Assembly (NCBI GenBank): GCA_003833135.1
Contig: QZLH01000064.1
Coordinates: 100,774-164,773, forward strand
Length of the DNA: 64,000 nucleotides
From: Oehlia diaphana
Taxonomy: Eukaryota; Glomeromycota; Glomeromycetes; Glomerales; Glomeraceae
Direction: 5' to 3'
The notes beneath the pieces are model-generated. The model had not been told where the DNA came from and ran no database searches. It saw nothing but the letters and a program-made list of their open reading frames with translations. Below, piece by piece: positions 59,273 through 64,000 of the stretch. A program made the position numbers and the translations under genes. Numbering within the stretch: the stretch's first letter is position 1; each line of letters opens with the position of its first letter.

Positions 59273-61105
59273 TTATTGAATTTCTTTTTTTAATTTTTGT
59301 GATATTATATGCCCATCTTCCATTTTAATATCAAATTCAACCTTTTTAAGATTCTTTTCTTGCATTGCCAAGCTCTTTAAACAAGCATCATCTACATAAT
59401 GTTCACCAATTAAGGTTTGATAAAGTAGTCTCTGTGGTATACAGATGAATTCAGCAAGTATCCAGTTGATATTTATATCATTTGACCAATTTTTGAAAGA
59501 ATAAAGACATATACAAGAATAGATTAATGGTGGAAATATGATAACAATAGCATAGAGTAAGACAACTGGAAGTGGAACAACAGTTTGCTCTTTATTCACT
59601 TCAAGCACATAATTATATCCTCCATTTTCTTCATTCTCTTGTACTGCGCCAGTAAATGAAGCAATAGTTGCTAAAGCCCATTGTTGTGCAAACGCATTAG
59701 CAAATAATGTACTATTTCCTGTGTACACTACATCTGCAGTATCCTGAGCTGCTCGTTGACTCATACGAGTTGATGCACCTACAAGGGCTACAAGCTGTGG
59801 GTTGGTAAGATTTCCAAATGTAGTTGCTTTTATTGTTCCAAGAGTGATCACATATTCAATTAATGAGGAAAGTATTTGGCAATGCAATAGGATTGAAAGG
59901 TCACCATGTACTTCGTTTATAAATTCCGAATCATAATTCATTAATCCCCCTCTGGGATATCGTGCGGAAACAATTGCATGCATTGGATTAGATGATGTGT
60001 ATTTATCTTTTGCTAGATCATAAGTAAATGTTGTAACATTCACTCCTACATCATTCAGACCAAAAACTTGTGTGTTTCCTGAAGCGGACCATAATGTCTC
60101 AGGGCAAGTGTATCCTGTCCTGGCACCATAACTGGCTTCTAAATTGCATATCTTACTGATAGGCTTACAAGAAGGTTGTAAGAAAATACCCGACCCAGAG
60201 TATGAATAGGCTTGTTGTGGGGGCGAGGATTGTAAAAGATAAATTCCACCATCAGCATGCCAAACTTGTAAAGTCTTGCTTTTGTTTTGGTAAGTCTCCA
60301 ATGCTCTGGCAGGATTCAATAACCCACCATTGGTAGCTGCTTGCCATTGTCCACAAGTATCAAAGGCCGGTGAGTCTTCAGAACAATTAGTTGCTATGTT
60401 TATTGCCCTCGCGCTTGCGATTATTTGACCAGGTAATCTTTGAAAATTTCCAGTGGCGGTGATATGGACGTACAAATCAACTGCTGATGTTATATATTGC
60501 CACGTCAATACTGAGACAACAATTATTGTGAGTTTATAAGTTCGACCAGAATTAAAACAGACGGTTAAGGTACTCCATAAGCTACGGGTCATGGATGCAT
60601 CCATTAATTTTATGATTGTTGCACCTGATACTTTTAGAATTGGTATTTGAATGAAGGAAAGTATTCCCGCTAAAATAGCTGGCAACATGAACCCTACAGT
60701 AACAGACATTATCCTTGTGATTACTGTTACTATCGATAAAAAGATACCAATACGCAAGTCCCATATGACATTGAAGTCTATCATCTGGCTTAATGTTCCC
60801 GCAAAGACAGCTAATATCACTATCGAAATGGAAGCAGACCAACCAAGGATGATACCTTGAAATATTGGCGAACGGCAATATGTTATGGATTTGGGTATGT
60901 CATGATTATTTTTTCCGTCCTTATGGAAAAGGGGAGGATTTAACGAATAGTTATTCTGCGATTCCATAACTTCTTTAAAATGAAAATAAGAAATATTAAT
61001 TAACGAAGTTAATGTGTTCGACAACATGAAGTATGGGGTATAGGGGTATTTAAAAATCTTTCGTTTACAAATTGTCATACGTTTTACGTTGTGTAAATAA
61101 TCCAT
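59273..61105 (-). CDS. Multi-span membrane protein with large luminal/extracellular loop, unknown function
   Basis: One open frame of 610 residues on the minus strand. The likely start is Met47 (MESQNN, at 60967), since residues 1-46 look like leader sequence. Hydrophobic spans lie at about 83-104 (IILGWSASISIVILAVFAGT), 117-131, 135-155, 191-211 and 511-537 (VVLLYAIVIIFPPLIYSCIC). Between spans four and five lies a loop of about 300 residues with Cys residues and NxS/T sites (NCSEDSP, NLTNPQ, NSTLF), probably folded outside the cytoplasm. The charged C-terminus (KNLKKVEFDIKMEDG) would be cytoplasmic. It matches the layout of fungal transmembrane proteins of unknown function. I recognise no catalytic motif. 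Codon use is less A/T-rich than the flanks and no break or intron is needed. Confidence 0.85.
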   Translation of the reverse strand: MDYLHNVKRMTICKRKIFKYPYTPYFMLSNTLTSLINISYFHFKEVMESQNNYSLNPPLFHKDGKNNHDIPKSITYCRSPIFQGIILGWSASISIVILAVFAGTLSQMIDFNVIWDLRIGIFLSIVTVITRIMSVTVGFMLPAILAGILSFIQIPILKVSGATIIKLMDASMTRSLWSTLTVCFNSGRTYKLTIIVVSVLTWQYITSAVDLYVHITATGNFQRLPGQIIASARAINIATNCSEDSPAFDTCGQWQAATNGGLLNPARALETYQNKSKTLQVWHADGGIYLLQSSPPQQAYSYSGSGIFLQPSCKPISKICNLEASYGARTGYTCPETLWSASGNTQVFGLNDVGVNVTTFTYDLAKDKYTSSNPMHAIVSARYPRGGLMNYDSEFINEVHGDLSILLHCQILSSLIEYVITLGTIKATTFGNLTNPQLVALVGASTRMSQRAAQDTADVVYTGNSTLFANAFAQQWALATIASFTGAVQENEENGGYNYVLEVNKEQTVVPLPVVLLYAIVIIFPPLIYSCICLYSFKNWSNDININWILAEFICIPQRLLYQTLIGEHYVDDACLKSLAMQEKNLKKVEFDIKMEDGHIISQKLKKEIQ

Positions 61106-62340
61106 AATTGGGATGATTACGTTTGTTACAATTCTTAAATAAAAAACTTTAATTCAATTGCGTTACATGATCATCTTAATTTGAAATAAAATAAATACGC
61201 AAAGATTTATAGTTTTATGACAATTTTAATATGAAACTATATATATTGGAAAGCTTATTGGATACTTTATCAAATGCAAAAATTTCAAAAGGAGATATTT
61301 CATTAATATTTTTTTTTAATCCCATTTCAAATCAATTTTTTATTATATACTAAAACTTTATACTTTTTTCTAAAATAATTTTGTTCCTCAATTAGATTTC
61401 AAATGTTAATTTTACTATAAACATTTTTTATAATAAAGAAAGTGACATGCTTTTAATATGATTCCAGTTTATTAAAAAAGAAATAGATCATTACGTATAT
61501 TATTAAAATCTCTAGTTTGGTGGTTAAATATTCTAATCATGCTCAAAGAATACTTGATTTTTAAAATTATATCATTATATCCAATAACATGCTTCTTGAT
61601 ATATTTTCTTTTGTTAAATAATGATAAACAATTTGAGATCGGACTTTAATTTTTTGTATGAATTATTGTAGGAAGAAAGTGCAGGTAGACGAAATTTTTT
61701 TTTTTTTTGTAAACACCTTTAATAGAATGGTAATAAGTCAATAAGAATGCAAAGAATAAAACATTTTGATGTGTTTTCTACAAGTGCAGTAAAATTTATA
61801 ATATATTCTGATACTATCCATCAACCAAAATTTTCTTTTATGAATTGTATGATATCATAAAAGATAAATAATCTAAATAATGATTATATTATTGTTGATT
61901 TTTTTAGTTAGGCGAATTTAACTCCATCATCTTAGTAAAAGCCCTGCTTTGATATAATTTTACCTAATTTTTTTTTTTTTGAAAGTAATTATAACAAGTA
62001 TAAATAATTTAATATTAATAATATTTAAATTCATTTTTGTAATACTATCATTAGATGAGTTAAGCATAATTTAGAGAAATTCATGTATTCTGTATGCTTA
62101 TTGCTGGTAACACGCGTATTTTACCAATAATATTGTTTGTTTGCTCTGTCAGCTCTGATTTCTTTACAGTCACTATCAAAAAAGTAATTATTAGCAAGTA
62201 TAAGAGTGAGACAAAAAAAGCTTAACTTGGCTTTAAAATCTCATTTTTTCATGAAAGTTAGATCAAAATGTTCGTCTTAATGCGACAAAATTAATAAACT
62301 AATGATTATAAAAGCACATTCACTAATTCTTAAGATTATT
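61106..62340. other. Intergenic, no gene recognised
   Basis: AT-rich region upstream of the membrane-protein gene. A promoter is expected near 61110-61200 but no distinctive element is seen. Confidence 0.5.
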
Positions 62341-62348
62341 ACACTAAG

Positions 62349-62690
62349 AGACGAATAGTTGTGGAGTCCGGTGAGGATGTTGAGTGGAGTACGGTCCCCT
62401 ATGTGACAGTTTACTCAAGTGATAAATAACACGACGGGCCAAACACGTGATTCAGAGTGGGCCGAGACACTATACATCACCTGAGTACGCTTAATACCCT
62501 TTATGTTACACTCCGCCAAATGTCACCATACTATACTCATCACCCCCGTAATACCGACTGCCAAATGTCACCGTACTCCACTCAACATCCTCACCGGACT
62601 CCACAACTATTCGTCTCACCGGGGGGGACAGTACTCCATCATCCCCACCGGACTCCATAACTTTCCGTATCACACTAAGAAGAACTGTGT
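62349..62690. repeat. GC-rich inverted repeat (about 48-bp arms) with nested direct repeats
   Basis: The left arm 62349-62396 and right arm 62570-62617 are inverse over about 48 bp. The right arm starts CCGTACTCCACTCAACATCC and goes on through CACCGGACTCCACAACTATT. Direct repeats lie inside and beyond: GCCAAATGTCACC at about 62515 and 62561, and CACCGGACTCCA at about 62591 and 62646. The surrounding DNA is AT-rich, so this island stands out. Confidence 0.85.
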
Positions 62691-62705
62691 ACGTTAATCG
62701 AAAAG

Positions 62706-63060
62706 AGGAGCAGGAGTAGCTCTATATGGTAAAGCAATTATATATGGCCAACCTGTTAATGTTTTAATTAACTCGAGGGCTGTTAAATGTATAATTTCTG
62801 GAACAAGCTAACAAAGAAATTGAAGCACCAACTAATATTAAAATTATCAATATAACTGAAAAAAAACTGTACCTATTGAAATGGTTTGACAATCACCAGA
62901 TACTGTATATCAAAGTTAATGTAAATATGATAGTACCAATTCAGCAGAATATAATGTGTTGTTTGAAAATGAATGGTTAAAAATGGTTAATGCTAATTTT
63001 GATATGGTCAAAATAAAATCACTATCAAATATGAAGGATTCAGCAGCAAATTTCAGTTAC
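62706..63060 (+). pseudogene. Retrotransposon aspartic-protease remnant
   Basis: The reading is ALYGKAIIYGQPVNVLINSR then AVKCIISGT, resembling the retropepsin active-site region (LIDSGA-type). The catalytic Asp appears changed to Asn and the following Gly to Arg. Downstream a shifted frame gives IEAPTNIKII and SAEYNVLFENEWLKMVNANF, like the conserved NVLLGNDW-type motif. Stops interrupt it. No reverse transcriptase or LTR is visible here. Confidence 0.65.
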
Positions 63061-63663
63061 ATGCTCCAGAAACTAAATATATAGTTATCGAAAAATTAAT
63101 GGCCGGGACATGGCTCATTCCCAATTTACTGATGCTTTATTATTTATTAAATAAATCGAAGAATTTTTGATTAATTCAAAGGAGAATTCTGATGTGAATA
63201 ACATTTTAGTTAGGCGTCTCATTAAAATAGGAAAAATCCTATCTTTTGTTCGCATAAGCTTCTCCGCAGGATAAATTTTATGAAGGAAGTCGTTACGATT
63301 GATAAGCCCTAATCTCTTTCTTCACTTTAAAGATCAGAGACAGTAACGTACTATAATGTAAAATTTCTTAAATATTCTCCAAAATTTTTAGTGAATGGTT
63401 GTACTAGTAAATTAAACGAAATAGCATCATTATTTGATTGTATTAGTTGATCGATAATCTTTGGGTATAATATTAATTTCGAAGAAATATAACCTTTAAA
63501 TCGTAAATTTTTTAATCCGTAAAAAAAAAAGTTTACCCACTATCCAGAACACAGACGAAAGAAAGTTCTTTTTTGAACTCGTAAACAAAAAACATTACAT
63601 ACTATTGAATACAAATAATACATACACATTAAACAAATTCATGATTGCTATCAATTCATCAAA
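63061..63663. other. Intergenic, promoter region of the small peptide ORF
   Basis: No gene is seen. The last 60 nt before 63664 are A/T-rich with no clear TATA box. Confidence 0.4.
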
Positions 63664-63792
63664 ATGTTTACACTTTCAAAAGCACTCATTTGCCTCATTC
63701 TGTTCGGTCTTGCTCAAAAAATCACTCAAGCTCAATCTCCTACTCCAACTGATACAAACACGAAATATTCTCGCCGATACTCGCAATTTTAA
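63664..63792 (+). CDS. Small secreted peptide (42 aa) or its first exon
   Basis: A 42-residue ORF with a clear N-terminal signal peptide: MFTLSKALICLILFGLAQKI, then TQAQ, where cleavage is likely at or just after AQ. The mature part is only about 18-20 residues (SPTPTDTNTKYSRRYSQF). It has a dibasic RR site that Kex2-type proteases could cut. No GT donor lies between the signal peptide and the stop, so the ORF may be complete as written. A nearby exon-like stretch (about 63896-63951, GQNEKSCDNQAKGACKLK after a TTTTGTAGG acceptor) could belong to a longer secreted Cys-containing product, but the frames do not join directly. The function is unknown. It may be a small effector-like or peptide-signal protein, or a chance signal-like frame. 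Confidence 0.45.
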   Translation: MFTLSKALICLILFGLAQKITQAQSPTPTDTNTKYSRRYSQF

Positions 63793-64000
63793 ATTTGTTT
63801 TGTCCCTTCTACTGTTAATATACACAAATCCGATTTTATTTCTTTTGTAGCAGATTATAGTGACAACTCATGAGAGACATTTGGGTATTTTGTAGGCCAA
63901 AATGAAAAATCGTGTGATAATCAAGCTAAAGGTGCGTGTAAGCTTAAGTGATTACCTCTACTTTGATCTTTTATGCAAACTAACTTCTATAATATTATAG

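Overview
The window is AT-rich eukaryotic DNA, apparently fungal. Genes with short introns sit in a sea of decayed transposons, poly(T)/poly(A) tracts and two sequencing gaps. Several traits together point to an arbuscular mycorrhizal fungus (Glomeromycotina, Rhizophagus-like). These are clustered MATA-type HMG-box genes, a zinc-ribbon/Vsr-like nuclease pseudogene, hAT, Helitron and Tc1/mariner-like debris, and introns of roughly 60-150 nt. The taxonomic call is inference from gene families and composition, not from a search.

Layout. 1-11 kb: a dispersed hairpin repeat (two copies, one decayed by C-to-T/G-to-A change), a minisatellite, a divergent HMG-like ORF (minus) and a MITE. 11-19 kb: a gap beside a 176-bp tandem unit, then two HMG-box genes (12.0-12.6 kb minus, 17.7-18.7 kb plus). 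20-23 kb: two small TIR elements around a six-exon C2-domain gene. 26-29 kb: a broken zinc-ribbon/nuclease gene split by two nested TA-flanked transposons. 29-31.4 kb: a multi-exon minus-strand gene that I do not recognise, with reading-frame breaks. 31.6-37.7 kb: a transposon graveyard (hAT transposase, satellite array, Helitron helicase, MITE). 46 kb: another HMG-box gene. 49-52 kb: MITEs and a pair of direct repeats. 54.7-55.7 kb: a four-exon RBR E3 ubiquitin ligase. 59.3-61.1 kb: a five-span membrane protein. 62.3-63.8 kb: a large inverted repeat, a retrotransposon protease remnant and a small secreted peptide.

The intact-looking genes are three HMG-box proteins, the C2 protein, the RBR ligase and the membrane protein. 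They do not form an obvious pathway. The common theme is local clustering of MATA-type HMG-box transcription factors. The classic Mucoromycota sex-locus neighbours (RNA helicase, triose-phosphate transporter) are not seen. The rest is mainly mobile-element turnover, including one case where TA duplications and a paralogous repeat unit let the nested insertions be dated relative to each other.
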